Origin: Xestospongia muta
Taxonomy: Eukaryota > Porifera > Demospongiae > Haplosclerida > Petrosiidae
Length of the DNA: 64,000 nt
Reading direction: 5' to 3'
NCBI GenBank assembly: GCA_963693285.1
Contig: OY848918.1
Span: 11,504,796-11,568,795 of the forward strand
The number at the start of each line of letters is the position of its first letter. Position 1 is the first letter of the stretch. The notes beneath the pieces were generated by a model. That model worked only from the letters and a program-made list of their open reading frames with translations. It did not search any database and had not been told where the DNA came from. The position numbers and the translations under genes are program-made. Of the stretch, positions 1 to 12,700 are shown in pieces.

Positions 1-3000
1 GTGTATGTTATCACTATTAAGTAGTCATAATATACACATTTGACAAGTCTGATATATAAAACATATATAAGTACATGTATTATATATGTTTTGTATATTA
101 CTCTAAATGATAATATGTCAAATATATGTATATTCATGACATATGCTATACATATTATGTTATATATTATGTGATTTTTACCTGGGATCTGTATAACAAT
201 AATAGTATTAATAAATAATCTGTCTTTACTTGACAATATAAATATTATTAGATGTGTTTATTTTTTGTTTTCATCTCTATTTGCATTAAACAATATGTAC
301 ATATAAATGTATATTATATAACATTCATCTATGCATACATGTTGTACATAATAGAAGTATACAGGGAAATGTATATGCTGCTATAGATATTGTCATAGCA
401 ACCAGTGTGGTGATGATGTCTTTCACTTGGATAGTTCATTAAAGAGAGTGTTCACTAATGAACAATGTTTAATGGCCTTTTTTCTTTTGGGATCTTTGTT
501 TCCCCTCCCATTTGATTGATATATTTTGAATTTTTTATATCTTGATTAGTCCTTACAACAATATATCTCACTCATGATGAATAACAAGCTTTATTATTTA
601 TTTTAGCTAGATTTATATCTGTAGTTGTCTTACCATTTGTATTCTAATTTCCCAATGTAAAAGAAAATTATATGTCAACTTATATGTCAACTATGCATAA
701 TAATAATATATGTAAAAGTTCAATTTTGTAGTAACTGAAAAGTACATTACATATTTTACATACAAACTACTTGTGTCTCTTTTATATATTCATTATTTAT
801 TAGAAGGATTTTTTAAAAAACAGTGTTTTAATTAAAAAGGTGACAAAAGATTTGTATACAGTTAAAGACAACAATATAAGTATTAATTACAATATGTTTT
901 ATACAAGTTTTATAGTCTACATTAATTATATGTGAAAAATGTTATTTGTTTTTTATATCCTACTTTTATATCAAGGTGTAAATAGAAGAAGAAAAAAGGA
1001 ATATGGAAGATCGTACATTCATATATAGGGAGTATTATCACCTGCATGATTGTAACTGACAACTCTTGTAGTTAATTATTGTCTGATATTACATAACTAG
1101 ACAAAAGAATTTTAATGGATGCATGACATTGGTCAGAGTGTTATGACTATAGATTTATAATTATGACAGCCTTCCTAACCACATACAAACACTTTCTGAG
1201 ACATTACTAGTATTGAGCTATGTGTCCAGTCCTTTCCATAGTTATGATAATAATCATAACAGCATATGTTGTTGACACTTTCCAATGCTAGCAGTACTTT
1301 GTAAGTATGTAAGTAACCATCAATTAGTTAGAACAACCAATCTATAACAACAGTTTATGGTACTAGGGATCAATAATGAACAGTATTTAGAGCATAGATA
1401 TAATGTATATCTTTTGCATGTATTTAATATTCTATAATAATTATATGTATAAATATATGTTCATACATTACATATCTTGTTGTTGAATATCAGGATGTAA
1501 ACAGCAGAAGAAAGAGGAATATATAGAACATCATACCATATTTATATAGGGAGTACTACCACCTGCATGATTTTATAATTGACAACTCATATAGTACATT
1601 AGTCTGATGTTATATAGTTAGACAATAGATTTTTAACGGATGCATGACATGGGTCAGAGTGTTGTGACCATGGAGTTTATATTACAACAGCCCTCTTAAC
1701 CACATGGAAGCCCTTTCTGAGAAATCAATAGTAATGGTCTACATGAACTGCAAACCATAGAAATTATAATAACCATAACAGCATATGTTGTTGACACTGT
1801 CTAATGCTAGCAGCACTTTGTAGGCATGCAAGTGATCATCAATTAGTTAAACAATCAATCTATAACAACAGTTTATGATACTAGTGATCAATAATGAACA
1901 ATATTTAAATCATACATATAATGTATATAAATATAATAACATCTTTCATATACAATTTATACTCTACAATGATTAGATATGTTCATACATTACATATATT
2001 GTACATACTATGTACATACATTTGACATCTAATATTATGTCACATGTATATTGTGTAATATTGTATCTTTACTTGGGAAGTCAGCTCAATTAGATAATAT
2101 ATTATCAATGTTATAACAAGTATTCAAAGATATAATGTCATGATGATGTAATGTGGATGATGATCACAAAATATTCAAACTCATATTAGTAATAGTGTTA
2201 TGATTTGAACCAGAATATATCAACTCTTCACAAACTGTGGTTTTACCATTCCATGATAATCAATGTATGGAAGTGTTACTACACTGTAATTGGAATCATA
2301 ATATAAATTGCCTAGTCTAACATTTAGTAAGAATATAAAATTTAAAAGATCACATTTTGGCTTCTCATGTATTTGAAATAAAATGATTTACAAAGTGTGT
2401 GATATATTATTTCATTAAAGTCTTTCTCTCTGGTACAATGTTTATATTTTGTTTAATAGTAGTCACTTAAAGTATGTACTATTAACGCATAGAGTAGTGT
2501 AGTTACAAATTCACACTGTACATGTAATTAATGTAATAATCCATCAATATATATGTTGTATGGTCGGACCTTTATATAATATATTACATAAGCTTGAGTT
2601 GTCAATGAGGCGATTTGTCATTGATTGGTTGTTTTCACTAATAATATGACCATTTGTGGCAGACCCAATAGAGTCTTGTCATAACTGTTGTATGGGAAAT
2701 CACGATAACAGGAAATGCAAAGCTGTGACATGTGTACACTCCCTCATATACATATAACAGTGTATAAATGTATTATCTTAATCTGAAATCAAATTCAGTA
2801 CATTACTATATTATATATACTAAAATATACACTACTTTATTACATGCAAACATCATATACTCTAATCTACTCAAACCATAGAAGTTGTAGTGTTGGCTTG
2901 TTCTTATCATAAATTAGCTTATAGCAGTTTTGACAATCATAGATCTATCTATTGATACGATGATTAATAAACTTTTAGAAATGATCACATAAATAATCAT

Positions 3001-3660
3001 TGTAGTAGTGATGCATTCAGACACAGTAAAATACAGTCTTAATAGTTTTCACAATAAGTGATATGATGTAGTATACTGTATTATTTTAGTTATAATTACA
3101 GTTTTGATAATGACTTTCAGATGATCTTGAATATCAGTATTGGTATTTTTATCAAAAAATATGGCTTTAGTATTAGCTTTGGTTTCTTTATTAATAATGG
3201 TATTGGTATCAAGACCGTGACACACATCAGATATATTGACATAACAACATACTACAACAAACATGATTTTCATCTGTAAACACCTGATCACTATTCATGC
3301 AATTAATGCTATAAATAGCAAGTGACATAGTCACAAAACAATACAATAATGTACATATTGCATATAACATAGCTAATAACATCACAAAATATGTATGTAC
3401 ATTGATTCACATATACAACCCAAAGGTTATGTTCAATTGTTCATTAACTAATTGACCTCTAGTAAGAATGCAAATTATATTTTAGTCCTTACAACACTGA
3501 TACAAAATTATAATGCATTTCACAATTTTGAATTCCCATGAAAAAGATGGCCGTAACTAGTCAAAGGTTTTAGCTCCAGAAAATGCAAGAAACAGTTATT
3601 ACTTTCTTTTTAATTTTAAACAAAAATAATTCTGAGCGGGCAGATCACGGCATAGATTTC
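1..3660. other. AT-rich intergenic region upstream of unit 1
   Basis: No convincing gene is visible. The stretch is very AT-rich and full of stops in all frames. It holds two direct copies of a roughly 500-base spacer repeat (entered separately). The rest (1-960 and 1990-3660) shows only short AT microsatellite-like runs. A minus-strand 80-codon frame at 3049-3291 has a hydrophobic start but no other support. Confidence 0.6.
965..1990. repeat. Two direct copies of the inter-unit spacer repeat
   Basis: The sequences 965-1480 and 1487-1990 align along most of their length. Shared landmarks are a GGGAGTA(T/C)TA core, a CACCTGCATGATT block, a GGATGCATGACAT block and a TAACAACAGTTTATG block. Single further copies lie at about 28783-29300 and 56463-57000, again upstream of a stanniocalcin-like gene. 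The repeat is therefore part of the tandemly duplicated unit and was doubled in unit 1. I see no coding potential or terminal inverted repeats. Confidence 0.7.
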
Positions 3661-3668
3661 AGGTATTC

Positions 3669-3760
3669 TGATTGGTGAGCCAAAACAGAGTAGTAATAAG
3701 CTAGTGGGCGTCCAGGGATGATTTAAAGCTATCTAGCTGACAAAAACATTGCATTACAGT
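3669..3760 (+). promoter_or_regulatory. Putative core promoter of stanniocalcin-like gene 1
   Basis: The 90 bases before the ATG contain an inverted CCAAT box (ATTGG near 3670) and an AGTGGGCG box at 3703-3710. The AGTGGGCG box recurs at about the same distance from the ATG in the other two copies (29915-29922 and 57760-57767) although the surrounding sequence has drifted. The ATG is preceded by CATTACAGT or CATTGCAGT, which could also be a splice acceptor, so an upstream non-coding exon is possible. Confidence 0.4.
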
Positions 3761-4483
3761 ATGACGCTACTCGTGTTTTCAGTGGTGCTCTATCTGACAG
3801 TTACTGTCAATGCTCAGGACTGTACAGTTCTAGCTAATACTAGTAACTGTGACTTCTATACTCAATGTGTAGAGCCAAGATTTCAATGTGGTACTAATGG
3901 ATATCCTCTTGCCTATGGTCACAGATACTGCAGCAAGTTCACAAATAAACAAAGTTGTTTCACATCTGCTGTAAGTATTTAGTGTTTTCTATAACTCATT
4001 TCATTAATTTCATATAGGGTCAAACTTGGATTGATAATGTGAAAAGTTGCTTTATGAAAGTCATTTTAAACAGCAATGTCTACAACTCAAATGGAACATG
4101 TAGTCAATTGCAAACAATTGCTTTCAATAGTCATCAATCCTGTTATACTGATAATGGATTCTGTACTGATATTCTTTTGAGTGACACTAACTTGAATTGT
4201 CTTGCCTTTGAAGTCTTTGACTCAAGTGATTTCTGGAATGAACAACCAATTCAACAGGTTTGTAACCAATAATATCATATATATCATTGAAGATAACATA
4301 TCACTATAGACTCTTCAAACAGCAACTACATGTACCAGACAAGTAATTGATAGGTTCTTGTTTTCTGTGAATGGTTGGATATCAAATGCTGCACAATTTG
4401 TTACACGTCAACTCCTTTTAACTTTGAAAGATCTTGGAGGTATATATAAAGTATATATATACATGTGTTTGTGTGCATGGTAA
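3761..4483 (+). CDS. Stanniocalcin-like secreted protein, copy 1
   Basis: Exons are 3761-3970, 4018-4257 and 4310-4439, with in-frame read-through of the last to a stop at 4481-4483. The start is the ATG at 3761. It opens a signal peptide (about 20 residues ending VNAQ) followed by a cysteine-rich chain. The spacing C-x13-C-x6-C, with a CSQLQ...SCYTDNGFC stretch in exon 2, matches what I recall of the conserved core of vertebrate stanniocalcins, as does the N-terminal cysteine cluster followed by a Gly-Tyr turn. Stanniocalcins are secreted glycoprotein hormones. The last donor is in phase 1 (G|GT at 4439/4440), so this could instead be the N-terminus of the giant modular protein downstream. 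Unlike copies 2 and 3, the acceptor of a tiny fourth exon is lost (TAG became TGG near 4512). Family assignment is by eye and moderate. Confidence 0.6.
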
Positions 4484-7400
4484 TTTTTACATCATTACAT
4501 TGTGGCTAATTTTTATTGGGAATTAAGGAGTTTCCATCTGCAAAGTAAGTGTATCTCGTAATGCATGATACAACAGATTTTGGAACGATGCTATTTCAAT
4601 ATTTTTTTACTAAATATCGATCGATAAGATGTTATTATTAATTAAATATGATACAACCAAGTTTTATCATATTGATTAAAATTATATATCTTAAAAAAGT
4701 GATGCCATTAACAGTCAAGCTTGATTTATAGAATTTAGCTCACCCACTGCTAGAAAGTCTTTTAGTAGCATCAGAGGTAACTCAACAGCTTTATAATAGG
4801 TGTAGTTAAAATAAAGGCGTGGCTGTGTTGTACGTCACGAGAGACTGATATACACTGCTGGCAGTGCTGAGATCCCAACGACGTGACGTGTACATATATT
4901 AAGTTTTTTTCTAAAACTATTTTAAAACTAAAGCCTAAACCTTGAGAATGTGAGTGGGTGTATTAAATTATAGTAATAATTAAGTATTAATAATCCTTAG
5001 AAGTGCGTACACACAACGTGATTCGTAATGAATATTCAAAACGTATCGAAATATTGCTCTTCACTCTGTCCACTAACCTCGTGTTATTTGTATCTTCTAT
5101 ATAATCATGCCGTTTGTTCTTGGTTAATGACTTTAGCAGTTTATGAAAACGTGCATCACTAGATACTGTGTGGCCTTGAGACGAATTCTCACACGTGAAA
5201 TTTGGTGGTGCTGGCCAAGCCAGGAAACAAACCTTTTGATGAGCTAGTTGCTTTGATTAAGAATGACCACTCTCTCAAACTGAATCTATCTTTGTACAAC
5301 GTTTCAAGTTCCACTCTCGCTCTTGAAAACAAGATAATTCGATAGTACTTTACACTAAGGGAAATTATTGAGAGTTTTGTGAGTTAAAGCAGATTTTACA
5401 TGTAGATGACTGTTACGTCATCATTCCTTCCATTGCTTAATCAACAGAGTTAGCTAGTAGAGGTATTCAGAAGTAGTTGCAACTTCCAGCACTAGTGATA
5501 TCAGAGTAAACCTACATAGTTCAGAGATAAAGAAAGTACAGCGTCAAAGTGTTATTGTCATTGTGGTTGTAATCATAATGGCTCAAAGCTGTTATTTTTG
5601 GGATATACTGTCCCATGATTGAGATGCTTTATTAACGATGTATCACGAAAGAGGACAAAATGCATTTGCCCACACCAGAACAGTTAGTTGTGTGATGAGG
5701 AGACAAAGTCATTAGTTTGAAGCTATGTCTGGTGGGAGTCTTTAAATAAAGATATATAAGTGTTAGTGTGGAATGTCAACCTCATTGCAATGCACCTGCT
5801 ATGGCTCCAATGACTATGGAATTTCCATTGTCGGCTAATTGGCTAGCAGGTTTTATAGCAAAATAAACTAGTGAAGTGTTAATTGCATACTAACAGCAAT
5901 GTTTATAAAAGCTGAAAAGTTAATTACAACAAAAGCATGAAGAAGTTATGATTGCACACATTCTTCTTGTTTAAAACAACAAACATGTCCACATTTTCAG
6001 GTTGTTATCTTGTTAACAAAAAGTCTAGTTATCAAAAGCACATGTTTATCTGTAGTAGATGTCACTACAATACCTAAATATGTTTTAGCTAGCTTTACCA
6101 ATGTGGGAAACTTATATAGATCAATTGTTATTGACCAATTTAGTGGAGAGAAATCTCAAGAAGATTGATATTGTTTAAAATATTCTTCAATTTCATCTTT
6201 AAATTGATCAGACTCTTCCATGTAGTCATTTTATGAAACAAACTGCCACTAAGTCACTCTTTGAATTACAAGGTTCAATATTATCAAATTTCATCAGTTC
6301 CTGATCTCTTGATTATTACATCATCAAATAGCAAATAAATCCTCTTGTTTAACTTTCAAAGATTTCATAAATATTTTTTTCATTTTTAAATGAATTGTAT
6401 TTATCTGTTAAACATACTTTAATGTGTGTGTGTGTGTGATAATTACTACATCTGTGAAGCAAGTGTATCATTTAGTATTAGGCAATACAGCAGACTTTTG
6501 AAACGATACAATTTCCGAACTTTTTGGTCGTTACGACTATTAATGTTAATTAAACGTGGACACGCCTAAGTTTATCATAATGATAAAAGTTGTGCCATTA
6601 ACAAGCTTGGCCTGTTATAGCTCCCAAACGCTAAAACATTTTTTGGAATGCGTTGTCAGAATAATGTCGTGGCTCTATCGAGAGGTAAACTAACGATACC
6701 AATACTGCAGAGATCCTGACGACGTGACATGTAAATTTTATTGAAAAATATCGAAAACACAAGTAACAACTTGCACTTTGACTCTCGTACACTTGTTATT
6801 GTACAACATTTCAAATTCCAATCTCGTTGTCGTTAACAATGTGATTTGATAGCACTTTACAAAGCTGACCTAAGGCAAATTGCCAAGTTTTGTGGCTTCA
6901 AGCAGTTCCTAGCTGACATGTTCATCTCTTCTATGTAGTGAATGATAGCATCATAATAGAACGAAGACTACCTGTGAGTCGGATCTTACATTCAAAAGGC
7001 ATTTGACACTGTTCAATCAACATAGTCAACCTGTAGAGAGTAATTGCAGCTTCCAGATGAAGGTAGCCCCAACACCAGCTGTATCAGAGCAAGCCCACAT
7101 AATTTAGAGATTTAGAGAAAAAGGAGAGTGTCAAAGTCTTTTTATCATTGTGGTAGTAATCATATGACTCAAAGTTTTATTTTCAGGATGCAGTGTGCTA
7201 AACCTGCGATGATTATTAATGGTGTTTCATAAGAGGATAAAAGCAAGGACTACTCACTCCAGAACAGTTATGTGTGATAAGGAGACAAAGTCATTAGGCA
7301 TTAGTTCGAAGTTATGTCTCTTAGGTGTCTTTAAATAATGATATGGAATTTAAATAATGGAAGTGTTACTATCTACTTGTAATGCTCAGTAGCAATGCAC

Positions 7401-8377
7401 CAACTAGGGAGCCAACTATATGGGAATTTCCCTGGTCTATTAATCGGCTCGTAAGTTTTTACAACAAATCAATTAGTGAAGTGTTGATTACATCCTGAGA
7501 GCAAATGTTATCAAAAACTAATTATAAAATCATGAAGAATTAATGATTACACATTATCTTCTTATTTTAAACAACTAACAAATCCAGATTTAAAGGTATA
7601 AGGCTAACTTGTAATCTTGTTACCACAAATCTAGCTACTGAAAAGACACATTCTAGATGGCACTACAATAGCTAAATAGTGTTAGTTAACATTACCAAGG
7701 TGAGGAACTTAGATCAATCGTTATCAATCAATCTAGTTGAGAGGAATTTCGAGTAGACTGCTTTTGTTTAAAATAGTCCTCAGTTTCATCTTTTACTTGA
7801 TCAGACTCTTCATGTTGAATGTTTAATGTGCTTCCTTGTGTACGTGGATATTTGTAGTAGGAGCAGTTGGGTAGCAATTGACTAGGAGAGAGTTTTCACT
7901 AGAATTAGAATCTATAATAGTGTTCAATTCAGTGACGTTACACTACTATACACCAGTTACATAAAGACATTGCACTTTATTTGCAGCTGATTTCTCTATT
8001 ACAAGTACAATGGCTGGTATAGATTACTTCATAATTCTTAACGTATATCAATTATCTTCTGATGGTTCAAAAATTATGTTGTCAAAGTGGCTCTCCATGC
8101 TAACAATAGTGTGATGTGAAATGGCAAAATGCTCTTAATTCTTTACTCTGTTTGCTGCAACATAATTATAAATTAATAAAATTATCCTGTTATATTGTAA
8201 AGGACTGAGATACAGCCATCCCTACATTTCTTTACTTTTTAATCAATATTTTTTACATTCATCATATATCTGGGTTATATAGGTATTTCTCAAATTCAGG
8301 TTTATCAGAATTGATCTTAATAATTACATTAATTGTATCTTCTTCTGAAATAATTAACAATTATTTTTTCATTATAG
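4484..8377. repeat. Non-coding interval with a diverged 1.7-kb direct repeat
   Basis: No intact gene is seen. About 4560-6190 and 6480-7780 are diverged direct copies of one sequence. Each has an ACAGCAGA-TTTTG-AACGAT block, a TTAATTAAA block, a GACGTGAC(G/A)TGTA block, a GGAGACAAAGTCATTAG block and a CATGAAGAA block in the same order. A shorter start of the same sequence follows the stanniocalcin-like genes at 30790 and 58640. A TG repeat lies at 6421-6438. At 8010 an ATGGCTG ends at a GT in phase 1. It could be a first exon for the giant gene, but it would give no signal peptide. Acceptor 8377 begins the first IgGFc exon. Confidence 0.5.
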
Positions 8378-9715
8378 AACAACAGATAGACCTCAGCACA
8401 TACAGTAGTGAGTTTATTATGGGATTCTATGAGCATGTACATGGATCTAATGTACGTACATTGTATGTTCATACTATGAAAACAACTCCTGTTACTTTCA
8501 AAGTCACATCACTTGATGATAACTTCTCATATATGGGTACAGCTAGTTATAACAATCCTCATAAAGTCACTGTACCAGCAAGTTATGAAGTGTTAGATCA
8601 TACTTATTCCTGGAGGAGAAAGGGTCTTAAAGTTTACTCTCTAGACAAAGAGCCAATATCAGTTATTGCATGGAGTATCCGTAATCAGTTTGATTTCATG
8701 TCTTATCTAGCTCTTCCATGTCATAAACAGCCAACAACTCAATACACATACTATGTTGTATCTACATTTGGTTTGAGTGATCAGACAAGTCAGTTCATGA
8801 TTATTGGTTGTCTTAATAACAGTAATGTGACTATCATTCCAAACAATGACATTACTGTTCCATCAGATCCTCAGAACAGTGCTGCTGTTAATATAATTGT
8901 TTCAGCTGGACATTCCTTTAACTTTGTTCTTCATTCACTTCAAACATTTTTTATTTTTAAGCCTCATGTTGATCTTACTGGAACCAAAATTATATCTGAC
9001 AGTCCACTTACAATTATCAGTGGACATGAAGCTGCCCGAGTTCCAGCTGGTATATTTGATGCTGACACTATTGTTACACAGCTTACGCCAACAATAACAT
9101 GGGGAAAGACATTTCTGTTACCACCTCACATGGGTCGAAACAATGGACAAAGTTACAAAGTGATTGCTACTAACAATAAAACAAATGCAGTCAAAACCTG
9201 TGGTACAAATTACATTTCAGAACATATTAAATTTGATGAAAACAATACCAATTGGTTTTATGTAAGCAACAATATATACTGTAGTATTATCTCTGATCAA
9301 CCAATCTATGTTGCTCAAATTGGTGTTAGTACACAATATGGTGGTGGGAACTTTGGTGACCCCTCTCTTAACACAGTACCACCAATAGAACAGTATGAAC
9401 ACTCAATCCAATTCTCTGCGTTGCTGTCAAGTGGTACTAGTTATTACAGTGTAGTTGTACCAAATGATGCTTATTTTAACCACAGTTTATTGATCAACAA
9501 TAATCTTGTCAATCCACCATGGGTTCTAATATATGGTTCAAATGGTTCTGTCTATGGATATGGGTATTCTACCTCTTTTAATGGTATCAATACAATTGCA
9601 CATTCTAACCCAAATGGTAAATTATTTGTCTCTATCTACGGTTGGAGAACTTATGCAGGATACAGTTATGTTGGAGGGATGAAGTTAAATGCTATTAACA
9701 TTCCAAGAACCAATG
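8378..9715 (+). CDS. IgGFc-binding N-terminal domain exon 1 of gene 1
   Basis: A single 1338-base exon (446 codons), phase 1 at both ends, starts after ATTATAG and ends AATG|GTAATT. It encodes an IgGFc-binding protein N-terminal type domain. Recognisable landmarks are EFIMGF near residue 13, LPCHK near 114, IIGCLNNSNVTI near 143, SGHEAARVPAG near 214, TITWGKTFLLPP near 240, KTCGTNY near 274 and YCSIISDQP near 300. Four cysteines recur in all five copies here. In vertebrates the domain opens the mucus protein FCGBP. Here it is followed by Kunitz rather than VWD modules. Many N-x-S/T sites suggest glycosylation. Confidence 0.85.
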
Positions 9716-12700
9716 GTAATTATTTAAAAAGTAATTATGATTGTACATTACAAATCTAGGCTACAATTATTCTATTTGAAATTATGTACACATGTATATA
9801 AATATATAATATACTTGTTAGTACAAATAATTTAAAGAAATATTATTTTCAAATGTTTAGATCTTGTCAATTAAATTTTTATTGTATTTTTGTAGAATTT
9901 TGTTTGTTGTTACCAGTTAGTGGTCCATGTACTAACAATACCCTTCGATGGTATTATAACTATGTTGAGGGTAGATGCCAACAATTTACATTTGGTGGTT
10001 GTGATGGTAACCAAAACAACTTCAAAACTTTAGATAACTGTCTACAGCAATGTGGTAAGTGTTTTAGCTGTGGTAAGTGTTTGACTGGAAGTAAAAATTA
10101 TTTCATTAAAATATCAGCAATTATATAAACATTATTTCAATTTAAAACTTTTGTTATGGCAGGTGGAAAATGCAAGAAGGACATTGAAGAGGTAAAATGT
10201 CTAGACAATCCATGTGACACAGTACAATGTCCAAACGTACCTGATGCTATATGTGTACCATCAAGTTGTGGTCAATGTTCAGCTCATTTCTTTAACTCTT
10301 CTGGTCACAATGTCACAAGCAAATGTAGTATGTATTAATAATTGCAAAATGACAATTCTTTGCTCATTTATATTAGGTTCGTGTCCTCCTAATAACCCAC
10401 CAATATATTGTCCTAATAATCCTTGTGATCATCAAACTTGTTCTAATTTTCTTGATGCTCAATGTGTACTTGACAACTGTGGACAATGTCAAGGAAAGTT
10501 TATATTCAATGGAACTGATGTCACAGATCAGTGTAGTAAGTTTGAAATAGGAATAAAAATTTAAATATAGATTTTTAATATAATTTATATTTAATTTAAC
10601 AGGGTCCTGTACTTCACATGGTACTATATTTAAATCATGAGGATCTATATGTGTTAATGCATGTTTTACATAGTAGCCACACAGGAGTACCTAAAAATAT
10701 TATATTTTGAAGGTTACATTTTTCTATGCTGTGAGCAAATTCCTTAAACAAGACATAAATTCTAACAGCCTTTTAGTTTAGACTTTTATAGGACTGTTTG
10801 CCAAAAATTCTTCTACAACTATTGCAACAAATAAACATTAATGACCTTGATATTGTAGCTACTATGTGGGGACGTCCATTCTGCCATTCCTGCTTTGGGA
10901 TTGTTTTATCACCCTCGTATCCCTACTTTTAATAAATTAGAAGACTATTTATATGTCTACCATCAACTTATTTTGTATTCCTTTAATAGATTGAGCTGTC
11001 TCTAAATTTTCCTTATATTTAAAAAAAATTTTTAACCATTCACTAGATACCTGGGTTAACTTTTCTTACATTCAGCTTACTAGAATTGATTTTAATGATT
11101 ATCTTTTTCTATGAAATATTTAAATGTTATTGTTTTGTTATAGAGCCACAGATTGATCTCAGCACATACAGTAGTGAGTTCATTGTGGGATTCTATGAGC
11201 ATGTACATGGATCTAATGTACGTACGTTGTATGTTTACACTATGAAAACATCTCTTGTTAATTTCAAAGTCACATCACTTGATGACAACTTCTCATATAT
11301 GGGTACAACTAGTTATAACAATCCTCATAAAGTCACTATACCAGCAAGTTATGAAGTGTTAGATCACACGTATTCCTGGAGGAGAAAGGGTCTTAAAGTT
11401 TACTCTCTAGACAAAGAGCCAATATCAGTTATTGCATGGAGTTTCCGTACTCAGTATGATTTCATGTCCTATCTAGCTCTTCCATGTCATAAACAGCCAA
11501 CAACTCATTACACATACTATGTTGTGTCTACATTTGGTTGGAGTGATCAGACAAGTCAGTTCATGATTATTGGTTGTCTTAATAACAGTAATGTGACTAT
11601 CATTCCAAACAATGACATTACTGTTCCATCAGATCCTCAGGACAGTGCTACTGTTAATATAATTGTTTCAGCTGGACATTCCTTTAACTTTGTTCTTCAT
11701 TCACTTCAGACATTTTTTGTATTTAAGCCTCATGTTGATCTTACTGGAACCAAAATTATATCTGATAGTCCACTTACAATTATCAGTGGACATGAAGCTG
11801 GCCGAGTTCCAGCTGGAACTTCTGATGCTGACCCTATTGTTACACAACTGACACCAACAATAACATGGGGAAAGGCATTTCTATTACCACCTCACATGGG
11901 TCGAAGCAATGGACAAAGTTACAAAGTAATTGCTACTAACAAAAAAACAAATGCAGTCAAAACCTGTGGTACAAATTACACTTCAGAACATATCAAATTT
12001 GATGAAAACAACACCAATTGGTTTTACACAAGCAACAATGTATACTGTAGTATTATCTCTGATCAACCAATCTATGTTGCTCAAATTGGTGTTAGTACAC
12101 AATATGATGGTGGGAACTTTGGTGACCCTTCCCTTAACACAGTACCACCAATAGAACAATATGACCACTCCACACAGTTCTCTAATTTGTTGTCAAGTGG
12201 TAGTAGTTGTTACAGTGTGGTTGTACCAAATGATGCCTACTTTAACCAGAGTTTATTGGACAATGGTAATCTTATCTATCCACCATGGGTTCTAATATAT
12301 GGTTCAGATGGTTCTGTCTATGGATATGGGTATTCAACCCCTTTTACTGGTACCAATACAATAGCACATCCTAACCCAAATGGTAAATTGTTTGTCTCAA
12401 TCTACGGCTGGAAAATGTATGCAGGATACAGTTATGTTGGAGGGATGAAGTTAAATGCCATTAACATTCCAAGAAGTAATGGTAATTATTTTATAAGCAA
12501 TAATTTGTTTACTTTACAAATTTCAGGTCATGATTATGTCATTTGCAAATTTTTACATGTATTCACACATATATAAATATATATGATATATTGATTGATA
12601 TATAACTGTAATAATATTAATTATCTAGCTACTTGTCATCTACCTTCTGAAGTTGGACCATGTAAAGGTAGATTTCCTCGTTGGTTTTTCAACACTAGTT

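Noticed and set aside
3049..3291. 80-codon minus-strand frame with a hydrophobic N-terminus
   Set aside because: Low-complexity Asn/Thr/Ile-rich protein in AT-rich spacer, no conserved copy in the other units and no splice or domain support.
8010..8016. ATGGCTG followed by GT as first exon of giant gene 1
   Set aside because: Phase would fit, but it encodes only Met-Ala and gives no signal peptide; there is no counterpart in unit 2.
8897..9402. Small frames inside IgGFc exons on both strands (also near 11663, 11983, 33436, 35917, 38413)
   Set aside because: They recur in every IgGFc exon at the same place because the exon is conserved; they are shadows of the real frame.
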